The translations under genes and the position numbers were made by a program. A stretch of DNA of 64,000 bases from Acanthornis magna (lineage: Eukaryota > Chordata > Aves > Passeriformes > Acanthizidae), in assembly GCA_036785705.1 (NCBI GenBank), contig JAWUZG010000029.1:15081501-15145500 (forward strand), given 5' to 3'. Positions within the stretch are counted from its first letter, which is position 1. Every line of letters begins with the position of its first letter. This document shows positions 50,838 to 64,000 of the stretch, piece after piece. Below the pieces are notes generated by a model. That model was not told the DNA's origin and made no database searches. It was given only the letters and a program-made list of their open reading frames with translations.

Positions 50838-53800
50838 TTTAATGACTTACTGCTTCTGCTTAATAGGGAGATTTCATAATTACTGAAACTACATCTGTTT
50901 GATTAATGAACCTTTTCCAGCATCCATGCATCTTCTTTCAGTTTGGCTGACAAAATACACTTGGAAGTACATGCACATACGTGCTTTTCAACCTGTATAT
51001 GTGTACCAGTAAAACATTATTGAGAAGAAAAATAAGAACCACCTCAAATAGGACAGTATAACTCCGATTTTTATTATTATAAGTAAAGGTTAGCAATTTC
51101 CTCCTCCATTTCTGTTACACAGAAAAATACAGTTTGCAATAAACATTTATGCAAAACTTGAAGTGAGTTTTATGGCTTTTCTCATGGATACCTTAGGATG
51201 GCTTGCAATCAAGTAGAAAAAAACAAACAACCCGGGAAATACATAAACAAAGGCCCACTGATGCTGTAAATTATAAACGCAGTACCCACACATAATATCC
51301 ATTTTTTAAAAAGACTGCAGTTATTCTCAAGTTTGTTTTCACAGGTTGCTCAAAGACTACAAAATTGTGGCATGACTGATGCCAAAATTTCCCCCAAATA
51401 ATTTCAACTTCAAGGCACATCATATGATACTTGAAGCTCAGAAATCATAAATGAAGACCTATTAATTTATCCTCATGCTTAGAGTTGTCACATGTAGTAT
51501 TAGGAAGAATAGATTATAAGAGTATCAGGAAAATAGTACAAGAAAGGACTTATAGAACTTTCCACAGACAAGAATTTAGAGAAAAATATTCATTAAATAA
51601 GGTATCAGCTATGTTCCTTAGTTATTTCAAAGAAGAGAAGGTGGTATGGTCATATCTGAATAGCTGATATAAAGGTATTTTGTATTATTTAGAGAATGAA
51701 AAGGTATTGCCAAACTATTGCATTATCCTGGCCTCAAATCTGTCTGCTGCAAATGTCAAACCATTTTTTCATTTCTCTGATTTACTGCCCCAATTGCTAA
51801 TTCCTTATTAAATGTATTGAAAGAGAAAAAAGCCTTTTGTTCTCAAATAAAAATATAAAATACATTGGTATATTGTATTTTACATTATTCACAATTCATT
51901 TGCACTGAATTACGTCTTTTATCATGGTAGCACAAAACTTTGTCATGTGTTATCTGTTTTACTATTTCTAATATGATATTCAAATACAGTTGCCAATCTG
52001 TGTGCTTGATACTCTGTGAGCCAGTTATTTCTGAGACACATTTCTTGAATTCTTGTTATTTCTCAGCTAATATCTCATCATTGACATGAATACTTTTTTA
52101 AAAATGTTGATACTGGCAAAACATGTGTGTTCAAAACTTTTAGGTAAAAAACATACTGTACTTCAGCACAGGCAGCAATAAGGCACAGAAAAAGACAAAC
52201 CCAGGTACTACTTGAGAAAATTGTTCTGCTCACCGGAAAGCGGATTTGGCATTCCTTTAATGTTTAGGAAAGAAAACATTTACCATGGAGCAATATGTAG
52301 GGTATTATCTATGAAATATAATTTCTAGCTCCTAAATTCCAGCTAACGAAGCCCATTTTGTACCCCAGAAACAATGGCAGTAGTTGTATGATACTTTGGA
52401 AACTTATTGCACCCTTAGAAGAAATGCCAAGAGCACAAGACACATTTCTTCCAAAATTACAAGATGGCAGAAGAACACACCAGTTACACCATGCTCAGGC
52501 TTTGGAACAGAGGTGTAACCTCTATTCCAAATTTGTTCCAAACTTGAAATAGTTACAGAAATATTTCTTGAAGAGTTCTACCAGCTGTTGGGTAAACACA
52601 TTTTGAAACCCCAGTAAAAACTTTTGCCACCAAAATGTCAGATGTTTGGCTATCCCCATAAAAAACAAGAAATATTTTTTCGTTGTAATGGGGAGACTTC
52701 ACTGTTTTTTGTAGGCATCTGTGTGTTTTGTGTTTAAGGGCAATTGTCAGCTGTTGCTCATAAAATAATTTACAGTTATGTAAATATACAAAAAGACTTA
52801 TCTATTTTCTGTGGTCTTTTGAGTGATAATGATGGCTGCACACTGTTTTATCTGAAAAATTAGAGCTTGGGATTGCAATTTCAACTGAGGTAAATCAGCC
52901 TCCACCAATCAATTTCCTTCTCTGACCAAATGTGATAGTACATTGACTGAGACACAAATTTCGTGCAGCATTTCACATAGAAATTTCAAGTTAAAATAAA
53001 ACAATATGGGAGACAGCCCAACTTTTATGCTTTCATTTTATCAAGAGAAAATACTTAGCATCAACAGGTGCCTCCCAAATCATGCCACCTGTTCAATGAC
53101 TACATAAGGGAAATACTTGGAGATATTTCACTGTTGTAGAAAAGCCAGACTGATTGCTGTCAGTTTCCAGACTAAGTTTATGAGTAGTGTTTTCTGCAGC
53201 CATACTTGAAAGATGGGCATGAAGAGCATCGAATTCTGACTGCAATATCAAAGAATTGTAATTGGCTTTAGGGGAAGACAGCAGTTTTTTCTGAAGTATA
53301 ATGAGAGCAGAATTGAGCTCAGCACCAATATTGCAATTTTCAGGCATGATTATGTAGCAATTAGCTCACTATCCTTCTCCTTCTCAGTTCTGATCAGTCT
53401 TTATGAGAATTTGTTATATTGCCTGTGGATAAAAGAAAATTACTTCTATGGAATGGAAAATGGAAGGCAGAACAGGTGTAACCGGGAAACAGACCAACAA
53501 TAAATGAACTTATAAGCTCAGAATATTGCCATTAATACATTTATAGCCTTTAAGTTTAGAGGCACTAAATAATAATTCATATTTATTAACTCTCACAAAA
53601 TCACTATGCTGTTTCAACACCATGAAGATGTGATTTCATCACAGCTGATATCCTTGTAAGCAGAGCAGAAGAAAAACACTGAAAAAGTCAGTGATAAGTT
53701 ATCAACAGAAAAAGGTTTGTGCATATGGGTTGGATAACACCTCAAAAGTAAAAACTTCCGAAGTATTAACTAACTATCCCAGGCAGTTCAGTACATTACC

Positions 53801-56800
53801 TCCAGGGATACCTGGTATGATAAAATATCTGCTGATGTAATTTGTGTTAGAAAACCACAACCTCCCCCTCCCACCCTAAAATTAACTAGGCATTAAAATT
53901 CACATTCAGTATGGAGAGGACACATAAGAGATCAATAGGCCATACTTGCAATTGAGTTAAAACTGCAATAGGACTCCCAGCCGGACAATTTTTTTCTTTA
54001 TAATTATGACAGAATTAAGCCACAAGATTATTCCATTGGCCAAAGAGGATGTGAAGGATGTGGGACTCACAAGATAGATAGTTGAGCTTCCCCATGATTG
54101 TTTTTGAAAATAAAAGTGAGAACTAAAAATGACAAGAAAATTAAAAACTTTGTCTCTTGAATGACATGGAGAAAGGCTGATATGGATAAAGTATTATTAA
54201 CTAGAAATCTGCCAACCAGAATTAGAAAAGTACAGTAATGGGAAAAGGAAAAAGGTTAAGACAGCAAAAGAGAAAGAGAAAAACCAACTCTGTCAAGAAC
54301 TACTGATTACAAGAACTTAGTGTACTGTTTAAAAGCCAGAGCCAAGCTTTCACCCCCAACTCACTAGCTTTCATAAAACAAAAATAAAATTTCAAAAAGA
54401 CATGATTCACTGATGCTTAATCCATGTTATGCCGTCATGATTCATTACCGTCAGCCGTAAGAACCAGTTTTCATTCTTTTTGCCCTTGACAGCATGCACA
54501 TATATAATCAGTAAAAGCTCCCTCTAGTGACACTACTTGTTCAAGACAAGGAATGATAAAGTATTTTAATGGAAATATAAGGAGAGCTCGACTTTCATAG
54601 AAGTTAGACAATAATTCAGTATTTAGTAGCAAGTAATTCACATAACCAAAAAAAATCCACCTCCAAATCAACAAAACACTGTAAATTATAATTTTAATAT
54701 TAGTAATTTTTTCTAAAAATATACATAATTCTACATTCTATTTTCCCACATGATGCTGTAATAGTTTTATATCATGTGATTTTTCCCTTATCAGGCACTG
54801 CATTTTACATAATGGTGAAAACTGACAGCTAATATAAAAGAAGTAATGCAGAAAGAATTTTAAAAAATGTTAGAGGAAGCATGAGCAAGATGAGTATGGA
54901 ATAGTTGCATATGAAAGTCAAAGTGGAAATAACATTTGTTTTAAAATCAGTCCTGGAAAGCTGAACTGAGAAGTTTAGAAATCAAATCAGAAGCAGTTAT
55001 TAGTAAAATAATCCCCGGAAGAGGATCAGATGGCAGAAGAAGAGTCAAGGAAAAGGGGGTGGGGAGAATTATAATAATAAAATAGTCAGTGAAATATGTG
55101 CTCAAACTAGAATGGAAAGCAAAGGCACAAAACTGATTAAAGAGCAAAGGGAAGCAGACACATTTTAGTGAAAGAAACTTGTGCGCAATATGAATCAACA
55201 AAACAGAGAACCTCAGTGGAAATAAGTTACAGTCATAAGAGAAAATGACTTAATAAATGTACTTTGATAGGTCCATAAATCTCTGCACTCCATAAGAGTC
55301 AATAGTTTTACTTATTTATTTAAGGAAAACAAATGTTTATTTTGATATGATGGAATCAATATGGGGGTTTCGGAAAGTGAGAGGCCACTGGGACTGTTAA
55401 GACTAAGAGCTAAAAATTATCCAAAGCATTTCACAAGCTCAACAGTGCCAACCTACCAATATTTGTGTAACTAATGATACTTCAAGAAGCAAGCAGCATC
55501 AAGAAAGACAGAAACTTGGACTGTGCAACTCTTCTAATCTAAGGCAGAGTCCTCCCTTAGCAGGAGCCCCAACCCAGTCAGAATAAAATTATGGCTGCAA
55601 ATGGAAATACAGAGAGGAAGAAGAAACCCCCCCAAAACTGAGCAGACCTATATCAAAACACTTTAAGGACAGCATATTCTAGCTTGCCTTTACACTGTCT
55701 GAAAAAACAACTTTCTTTATCCAGCAGAGAAATACTTCCTATTTGAAGATCTATCACTTTTAACAGTTAATGAATGCTAGAGAACAGAAAAGCCTACAGC
55801 ACCCCTCAAATCCCTCCCTTTTTTCCTTTTTAATAATGTTAGAGTATATGGCTGGAGTTTTTTTCTGACATGTCTTCAGTTTTCAAAGATCAATGAAAAA
55901 ATGTTTGTTTTGTCTGGATTTTTCAATTCTAATAATTGTTTTGCTACAATCCACCAGCTAATTCACCTGGGTTAATTTATTTTGACAATGAAAGGAAATA
56001 ATGGTCAGCAAAAATCCAAATCCTTAAGTTTGTCAGAAGTCCCCAATTAGCTTCTTAATGAAAGAGCTGTTTGTAAATTTTTATCTGTAATTTAACAGAA
56101 AAAAAGAAAAAAACCAGGGTATTTTTGAGGAAAATGTTTACATAACACTTCCATTGTTTCTCTACCATATCTGGAACCCACAACCAGGCATTTTAAGTGT
56201 CAGGTGCCAGAAGTCTTATATGACAGAGTACAACAGTCTTTATACCTACACACTAAGCAACAAGAGACCATCTCCAGAGCATTTATGATTTACAGTATTA
56301 CAAGACAGACTGCTCCAAAGCAGAGCACTTTAGTGTTGTTCAACCATCAAGGCTAAACAGTGACATTGTCCTTATAACACTGCATCTGCACATTTGCTCA
56401 AATCATAATTGTGCCTAAAGACGAGACACCTACAAATGGCCTGTCCTTTGGTGGACTATCAATTCTCAAGTAGTCATCAATAACCAGGTTTGGCAGAACA
56501 AGCAAAGTTCCACTTTCCAAATTACAGAGATACCCATACTTGTACTGGCAATGACATTTCATGTTATTGACATATGCTGTTTCTCGATAGAATTCACAAT
56601 TCATAATGGCAAAAATGAAGAAATTACATGGTAATATGTCTGAGGAAGCTAAATACCATGTTTCAAGATTTGCTTAAATATCACTGAAAAGGGAAGGGAA
56701 AAAAAACGTGAAAGTTGGACAAAAGTGTCTCTTTAATAGCAGAGTTTACATCAGCAAAATGAGATATTTTTATGAGGCTGGAAGAGGTTTTACGCATAAA

Positions 56801-57391
56801 TGGCTCCAAAGACAAGCATGGAAAAGACCTTTGGGATAAAAGCCCTCAGTGTTCTTCTGAAAAATGCTGATGTCACAGCCCAGTAACTACATTTAGCATG
56901 AGCCAAGATTGGAGCGTATCATTTGCAACAGAATTTAAACACTTCAATTAAAAATCAGAAACTTGCCATGCAAAACAGCCAATTCCATTTTATTCACCTT
57001 GACTTATCTACGATAGTGATAATACGAAGTATTTTTATCACTGCATCCACAGAAGCATGAGCTAATTACACATTTTTACTGCCAACAAGTCTTCAAATAA
57101 GGGGAGTAAACAAGGCTGAACTGGAATACACTACAAACAAAGCAGGTTGAAAAATAAAAGAGATTAAAATTTAGCCTGATTTAAGTATAATTATAGTCCA
57201 AAACTGGTAAAAATGGTACTTCTTATTAAGGCATAGTACGCTTCCTTTGTAATTTCTACTAATATTGCAACCAAGAGCAATAAAACATGACCAGGACGTT
57301 TAATTTATGCAGTATGTAGTAGAAACATTAACCAGAGCCCAGATTAAATTTAATAAGATTCTTATGAACTAAGTTTAAGCAAGTAAATATT

Positions 57392-57415
57392 CCCCCCCCG
57401 CCCCCCAAAAAAAAA
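57392..57415. repeat. C8-G-C6-A9 homopolymer cluster
   Basis: Eight C, one G, six C and then nine A follow one another. On the CNTNAP2 sense strand this is poly-T followed by G6-C-G8. No surrounding repeat was recognised. Confidence 0.88.
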
Positions 57416-58944
57416 GGCAATGGGATAGCAAGCACACTAAAACTAAAAAAACCAAAGCAGGTAACTTGAAAATCTCAACTCATCAAGAACTTACTTCTGA
57501 TTTCAGAATCTTCTAATCTTAGTAGGATATTTGAGCCAAAAAGTTATCCAGATGGATATTTAAAGCTCTGGCAAGCAAAAACACCTTTCCCAGTTTCACA
57601 CAACTATATTAAATTCAGCATAGAGAACACAAACAACAAAACAACAACAAAAAAAACCCCACACAGTTTACTTTAATCCCATTACACCATTTCTGCAACA
57701 TTTTTAGAGGTGGAGAGGAAGTGAAGCATGTGGCCTAATTTCAGTTGTAGTCCAAAGTAAGATATTCTCTAGAAACACTGAAATTGCTTGTTATAAAAAG
57801 CTGCTAGAGCACCAGAGCTTCATTTCAACTTTGAATTAACATGTCAGAACTCTTTAGTAAGGTTTATTTAAATTAAAACTATGTTCTGATTTGGCACACC
57901 ACTACCTTTTAAAATGTGTTCTCTTTTGATAACAAACCTGCATTTATAAGTCTGCTTTAATCCAAAATCCCAGTCTCTATTAAATGATCATGCATGTTAT
58001 TTATACATAAGGAACCACACAGTCCCCAGCAATGCAGAGCCATGGAAGGAGTACAATGCAGCAGCTGCTCAGCAGAGCACAGCACCACTACAGGTTAGGA
58101 GAGGAAGGGAGGAGGAATTTTAAGTTTATTTACTTTGCCTTGTAAATAATTAAGGAGGGGGAGGAAAGCTTATCAGACACATTTAGTTTTTGAAGAAATT
58201 TACATAACTACTTTATTAGCACCACATAGTACATGGGGGAAAAGCAACAAACCAAGTAGTTTTCCTTATTCCCAAAGGCCAAGGAAGCAACTAAACATGC
58301 ACAACATCCTAAAGATAGCTAAATAATCAAAGGGTGTCATAAAAATTGTAGTAGCACTTGTTTATCTCTCTTCTGTATTTCAGAGAAGTCACTTCAGGCA
58401 CCTCTGTCACTTCGTAGCTTCTGTTCAATGGGATGGAGAACAACCCTGAGGTACAGGGATCTCTGGTCGCAGCCATGCCTTATAAATAGCGATTTTGCAC
58501 AGCAGCAATCAAGTCAGCAAATGCAATGCAGGACACCTTGGTGTCATATGCTTTAGCAAGTAACACATGCCACAAATCTTGCTTTCTGAATGACTATAAG
58601 GAATATGACTTCATGAATATAATCTCAATTTCAGTTTTCAGTCAGAACTGTTATCTGCATTTCTCACACAAAAGCAGCCAGTTTCCCAGTTGAAAGGGAT
58701 TTCTAATGTAATGTTTCAAAGAAGGAAATAAGGAAATTTTTAAGTACACAGTACTAAAAGAAGTGTAATTTTTATTCTTTACCCTTCCTGATCATATCAG
58801 AGAAAGTAATTCTATTTTATTCCACGCTGATTTTTATACCCCCTTATGACTATGTGACATCAACTGACACTACTACAACAATCATCACTTGTGATTTATT
58901 TTTTCATTCTTCCCCTAAGAAAACAGCTAGCCCTCCAACCTAAA

Positions 58945-59095
58945 GAAAAACTCCAACTAAAAACCCCAAAATACAAAACAACAAAAAAAAACCCACCCCC
59001 CCAAAAAAAACCCCTAAAAAATAAAACCAAAAAAAACCCCCAAAACAAAACAACCAAAACTCCAAACAGACAAAAGCCCCAAAAGAAATAAAACC
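58945..59095. repeat. A/C-rich low-complexity tract with C runs
   Basis: The plus strand carries A-runs and C-runs in alternation, including CCCACCCCCCC (58992-59002), CCCC (59011-59014), CCCCC (59037-59041) and CCCC (59077-59080). On the minus strand these become four or more runs of three or more G separated mostly by T. The frames over it (Lys/Thr/Pro or Phe/Gly/Trp) are compositional artefacts. Confidence 0.88.
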
Positions 59096-62000
59096 TAGTA
59101 GAACAGGGTGAGCACAAGATTGTGTTTTTTCTTGGTAAAATTTTGATTTCACTCAAGAAATGAGCCTAAAAACCCTGGCAAATAAGAAGTTGACAACAGA
59201 AGGGAGACCTTTGATTTTAATGCCATGGTTCACTGATTAGCAGTGCATAATCGATGACAGAATAGATGCCACGGTGGGATACTCTCTGTCATGCTATGCC
59301 ACCTCTAATGAGAGGACTGCTTCTTTCAGTAACACTATATTATTGACTTGGACTATAGTGTAAGAAAGATCAAACCAGCTCAATTAGGATGCTCATTTGT
59401 ATTCAGGCTGCACCATCCAGGGTTCAGTTACGAGCACTTTGTTCCTGAGGATAACAAAATATTTGTGCATAATGTATCTTTTCATCCTTTAAATTGTAAA
59501 GGTCATTGGATGGGAAGGTATCGCTTTTCTGACTGCTATTCTTCTAGAGCTGTTTCATTTTAATCTCCATGCATCTATCATAATCTATTGACATAGGAAA
59601 GCAAGGTAAGAGGACTTGCTGTTTTTAAATCCCCTCTCCCACTACCTGTATCCAAAGTCATATTAACAGACATATCTTTACTATTGGAAATAAATATGGA
59701 CTCATTCACAAACTTGGTAGAAATTTTCTACCCGTAAAGTAATTACGTCTGGGAGAAAGTAAATTAATATGTCTTTAAATTCACCAGGAGTAATCTTCTT
59801 CGGCTCTGTTTTGCCTGATCTTAAAGGTCAAAGAAAATATTTTCTGACTAAAAACATATTCCTTCACATCCACATAGCATTTGGTGAGATCAAATTAAAA
59901 TTCCCAATGAGAAAAAAAAAATTAGTTACATTTTTCCAGAAAACTACTTATTTACTGTTCAGCTGAGATGTGCAAATATTTGGGAGGAGAGCACTGTTTC
60001 ATAGACCGAGTGAAGATTACACTCTAAAGCTTATTTTGAATTGTTTGTCCAAGTTACCCTTGTGTGAAAAATAATGTTCTACTCACTATAAAACAAGCTG
60101 TTACATATTTTGGGGTGGCAGACCTGACATAAGCACAGACTATTCACTCAACAGTGCAAGTTGAGGGCATCTTTTATATTCTGTCAAGGGGTTGTGGGCA
60201 TGAGTTCAAATAGCCTTGCTGCCTATTTCAGAGCCAGGACTCAAACTTCACTGAAGTATATTAAACCTTCCCATCAGCACAAAGCACAGAGCCTCTTATG
60301 GCATTTCTTGTGAGCTAAACTCACATTCCCTCTGCTTTCCCAGGGTGAAACTGCTCATGTAATTCCAGTTCCATGACTAGACTTATCCCTGTTGGTTGTG
60401 CGATGGATACACAAAAAAAGGTAATCCAACCTACTATCTCCTACTTAACAAAGACTTTCTAGCCCAGGTAGCCCTGGAAGCAGCTCAAGCAGGCCAAGTG
60501 AAGCTTGCTGGTGGAATTTTTCTGGCCTCAGTAGCACAAGTTTAGTCAGCCATCAGCCCATGAGATTAGTCATAGCATCAAAGCCACAAGGAAAGAGAGT
60601 ATCCAACAAAAGGTTTTCCAACTGGTGTTGCCACATGCATACCAGTGGGATGTTTCCAGAGTGAATAAAAAGCAAAGGGAGAACTTTCCTTCCAAAATGT
60701 AACTTTTTTGATATTTGATATTCAAGCATTTATAGATGTATCATCCTGGGGTTTATTGACAAGTGTCTTGTCTTCATCTAAAATATCCTTGAAAAGGAAT
60801 CTGTGTCCTTTTGTGCAGGTGCCTCAAAATCATAGTCTGTAGCCCTCTTCTTATTAAAAAGTCAGCCTGGAAGTCTAATCCTAAATAATTTCTTGCACAA
60901 GAATCCCATATGGTTGGATGTCACAGTAAAATTGAAAATAAGCAGAGTAAGCATTTACTTACTGGGACCACTACTTGAAAGGACTCATGCACAGGCTAAT
61001 CTCTGGGAAAGAGACATCCCTTAAATAGGTTATTAAGCAGATTTTTGCTGACACTTGGAATTTAGGTCTATGGTTATTCTGAGTAATCATGTGAGAAAAT
61101 CCCTGTTAGGAAATAGCATCTGCACCATGTTAAAGTTTTATATAACATACAGCATGTCAACATAATGACACTAATTATGAGGTTCAGTAATTTCTGTAAC
61201 AAAGCAAGAAATAATGCCCATTCTTCTATTTTAAGTGAGTTTGCAAAGTAGAATATGGCTCACAGCATCTATACCAATGATGACACACATTAGATAAGAC
61301 AAGAATATTAGAAACACGGAAGTGAAAGCAACTAAAAATTCTAGAAATAGCACTTCATATTTCCTGGGACTGATTAATTATCCTCTCTCCTTCGAGACCC
61401 GAGGTCTGAGGACCATTCAAATAAAAAAGACTTCCAATTTAAGAGTCTCTCTATTCTCCTTGGATGTTACTATCAATGGAATATATTTTTATTTGCAATA
61501 TATTTATTTCACCATTTCATCTAACTTCTTGTATTTATGCACCTATGTTTTAATATAATAAAATTGAAATTGTGAGTAAATATAGTGCCTTACAAAAGGC
61601 GTCATCTACCATCGCCATTGAGGGAAACAGAGAATGACCAGACTGCCACTTTTCATACAATGAAATTGGATTTCACTGCAGCCATTTGTACTTCCTGGTA
61701 GTTCTCAAGAGAGAAGTATATTTTCATATTATATTTCTATAAAATACAGTACCTTTCCAGGATACATATAAATTATATTATTATATCTTTCTAGCCATTT
61801 TAATGGCTTTTTTGTTCCTAATAACCAGATATTTTATTATGCTCATACCTAGCCTATTTTAATTGTTTTATTGCTTCTTATTAAATATTTAATTAGCTTA
61901 TTGAAATTGATAAAATCTAAGCCTAACATGCTTAACATTTCATTCAGATTCTACATTCTTCTACCCTGAATAACTTGAATATTAGAGATTTTTGAAGAAA

Positions 62001-62999
62001 AGCAGATATTTTTGATATTAGACCTAAACAAAGTCCTTCATACAATTGTAAGCCATAGCTATTATGAAAAGTGTGCATCCTTTTCCTCCATTTCATCTTT
62101 TTTCTGGTTTCAGTCACTAGTTATACCATAAGTTAAAATACTACACTGTACCTTCACATCTCCTTCCTCACACTAAAGCATTGATGGACTATAGTAGTTT
62201 TAACTTCACCCACTGGGAGCTCAGGCTGACCTATGTGATACGATACTCAGAATCTTTCCATAACCACTGCCTTTTTGATAATCCCACATCCTATGATAAC
62301 ACCACAGTGTTCCTACAAAACTTATGATTCATTTGGCTAAAAATATACATCTCTTTCCCCCAGAGACAACTCATGTTTTAGCATAATACCAGTAATTTTG
62401 TTTCATTTGCAAGTGTTGCCAACAGTAATTTTAAAATTTTCTGTCTTCTGCAGAGATCTGGAAGACGACCATGAAGGCTTACTATCCTTTCTGTGGGATC
62501 TTATTGGAAGAATCCCTCTTCTCACCCTTATCTCCAGACTACTCAGTTATTGTGCCCACATGGAAAGCATATTTGAAGACCATTAGTCATTTAGGTCTTA
62601 AAGCACTAAATAAATATTTTATTAATAACTTACATTGCTTTGTATATAGTCGTTACATAAAGTGTAACATTTTTATCTTTCTGGTTAGACCACCACAAAA
62701 CCTTTGAGACAGACACATATTTTAAGAACTTGACGTGATGAAGATGCTACTGTAGCAGGATGACAGCGCTGAACAAATGGCTTTAATTCTAGTGGAGGAA
62801 AAATACCTATATTATCCTCTAGCTTTTCCTGTACACAGGAGGAATTAAAAAACATTATACCATTCTGCACGTGATATTCATACATGTGAGCACCCCCACG
62901 TCCTGAAGCAGTTGGTACAAATATGTACATAGTAGTGACTGCTAAACGTATTTACCAATACATTTACTGAGGGACTGCAGTTAGCAGATCTTCTGTGGC

Positions 63000-63440
63000 T
63001 TTCTCCCAGCTCTAGCCCCTTTTCTCTTTGGAGCCCAGCATAGTTTATGACCACTCTGCCCTGGCAATAAGGTTAACACAACCAACACCCTTTCCTAAGG
63101 CAAATGGCCACAATATGCAACCATGCTGATCATGCATCAACCCCTTCTGTCTTCCCCTTATCATCACTGTTGTTGTCACCAGGATGTGATGAGCCCTGTC
63201 ACAGAACAGACAAACCCTGTCAGCACTGCAATAAGACCCTTCGCCCACCAAACACTTTTGCCAGGATCTGGTGACACCTCTTATGGAACAGGGAAGCATG
63301 ACAATGCAGGAGATACTGCCGATAGCATCCAACAGCTGCAAGTCCCAGGGATGTAGACCAGGACTGCTGCTGGATAACAACAATTGTGATCTCCTGGTGG
63401 TCAGGGATACCTCCTCCATCATCTTTTCCCTCCAAGGAAG
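63000..63440. other. Unassigned GC-richer patch
   Basis: This patch stands out from its AT-rich surroundings and is open on both strands: 63045-63422 minus (125 codons) and 63123-63356 plus (77 codons). The translations show no recognisable domain. It has the feel of a decayed LTR or other old repeat, but I cannot name a family. Confidence 0.35.
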
Positions 63441-63763
63441 ACTGATGTTCTTTTAGGCAAACCTGAGTTTAGATTAACATCTCATGCACTGATTATTAAG
63501 AATTTGACCCAGTCTGCAAAGGGTCCAGGTGACTAAAAGTCTAGGTAACTAAAGGCACTGGAAGAAAGTTACACTAACTACTAGAATTCTCTTTAAATGA
63601 AAGCAACATTTGCAAAAAATGTGTAACAATAAGCTACTACACTGACTGTGAGGGATGGTAGATAACTATAAGTCATGCAAATTGTTAATATTTTATTTAA
63701 TAAAGTTCTTATTATAACTACAACCTTGTGACCAGGTGAGGATAAAAAGCAAATATCTATCTC

Positions 63764-63839
63764 AAAAAAAAAAAAAAAAAAAGCCTGCATTGTTTTTAAA
63801 GAAAAAAGAAGGAAGAAAAAAAAAGGAGAAGACAGAAAT
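63764..63839. repeat. Poly-A run followed by purine-rich tract
   Basis: Nineteen A residues at 63764-63782 are followed, after a 16-base gap, by a purine-only stretch (AAAGAAAAAAGAAGGAAGAA and onward to about 63834). No retroposed sequence was recognised to its left, so I call it a simple repeat. Confidence 0.85.
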
Positions 63840-64000
63840 GATGATCTAGTAGTTTTACCCTCAATTAGTAGAAAAATAGGGGCAACTACTCCAATAATTT
63901 TCAGGTTCCCAACAAGCAAGGTGACAGCAGACAAACAATATCTGTCAAGAACAAATCTCAGAAAAATAATGTTTTTCTATGTATGACGCTGTATCTTTTG

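Larger units (their letters stand above)
50838..62999. other. Intron 2 interval with low-complexity tracts only
   Basis: AT-rich intron. Apart from the homopolymer cluster at 57392-57415, an AAC/A-rich patch at 57630-57663 and the tract at 58945-59095, nothing was recognised. Open frames are under 90 codons and show no domain. Confidence 0.55.
6289..64000 (-). other. CNTNAP2: CNTNAP2 intron 2, 3' part (runs off the right edge)
   Basis: At least 57.7 kb of intron lies upstream of exon 3. The preceding exon, which should encode the start of the discoidin domain after the signal peptide, was looked for among the open frames and not found. Apart from the repeats and the U2 fragment listed separately, the sequence is AT-rich and stop-dense. 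The open frames present are short, lack domain signatures and have no consistent splice context on the minus strand. A very long intron here is normal for this gene. Confidence 0.83.

Noticed and set aside
62398..62707. Overlapping plus-strand frames preceded by a CTTCTGCAG acceptor-like site
   Set aside because: No recognisable protein, wrong strand for CNTNAP2, and no matching donor downstream in frame.
1..64000. Search for tRNA, rRNA, CRISPR arrays, operons, phage or bacterial genes
   Set aside because: None seen; the window has the character of vertebrate intronic DNA.

Overview
The window looks like an AT-rich stretch of a bird nuclear genome. The evidence is five CR1 LINE fragments, two LTR remnants resembling well-known avian endogenous-retrovirus LTR families, and one vertebrate coding exon with consensus splice sites. 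There are no operons, ribosome-binding sites, CRISPR arrays or bacterial-type genes. The species cannot be fixed from the sequence.

The only protein-coding sequence I can support is one 194-nt internal exon at 6095-6288 on the minus strand. Its translation matches the discoidin (F5/8 type C) domain of CNTNAP2 (contactin-associated protein-like 2, Caspr2), and both splice junctions are clear. The phases, 1 at the acceptor and 0 at the donor, fit exon 3 of the vertebrate gene as I remember it. The whole window is therefore read as the inside of CNTNAP2, transcribed right to left: 6289-64000 is the 3' part of intron 2 and 1-6094 is the 5' part of intron 3. CNTNAP2 is among the longest vertebrate genes, so about 64 kb with one small exon is expected.

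Layout. 1-1113: featureless intron. 1114-2270: a poly-T/GTTT tract, then a decayed CR1 on the plus strand with part of its reverse transcriptase. 5106-5676: a solo LTR in the same orientation as the gene, about 420 nt past the exon 3 donor. 6095-6288: exon 3. 11338-11800: CR1 3' fragment, plus strand. 24621-26822: the largest CR1, minus strand, with endonuclease tail, reverse transcriptase and 3' region. 28083-28384: CR1 3' fragment, minus strand. 48200-48834: an LTR remnant on the plus strand (antisense to the gene), followed by a CR1 3' scrap at 49125-49219. 50778-50837: a fragment of a U2 snRNA pseudogene on the minus strand. The rest is intron with microsatellites, homopolymers and a recurring class of A/C-rich (on the plus strand), G-poor low-complexity tracts.

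I found no new gene system. The points most worth a second look are the U2 snRNA fragment, the sense-oriented LTR close to exon 3, and the strand-biased A/C-rich tracts, which would be G/U-rich in the CNTNAP2 pre-mRNA. All database-dependent statements (gene name, repeat families) rest on recognition from memory, not on a search.
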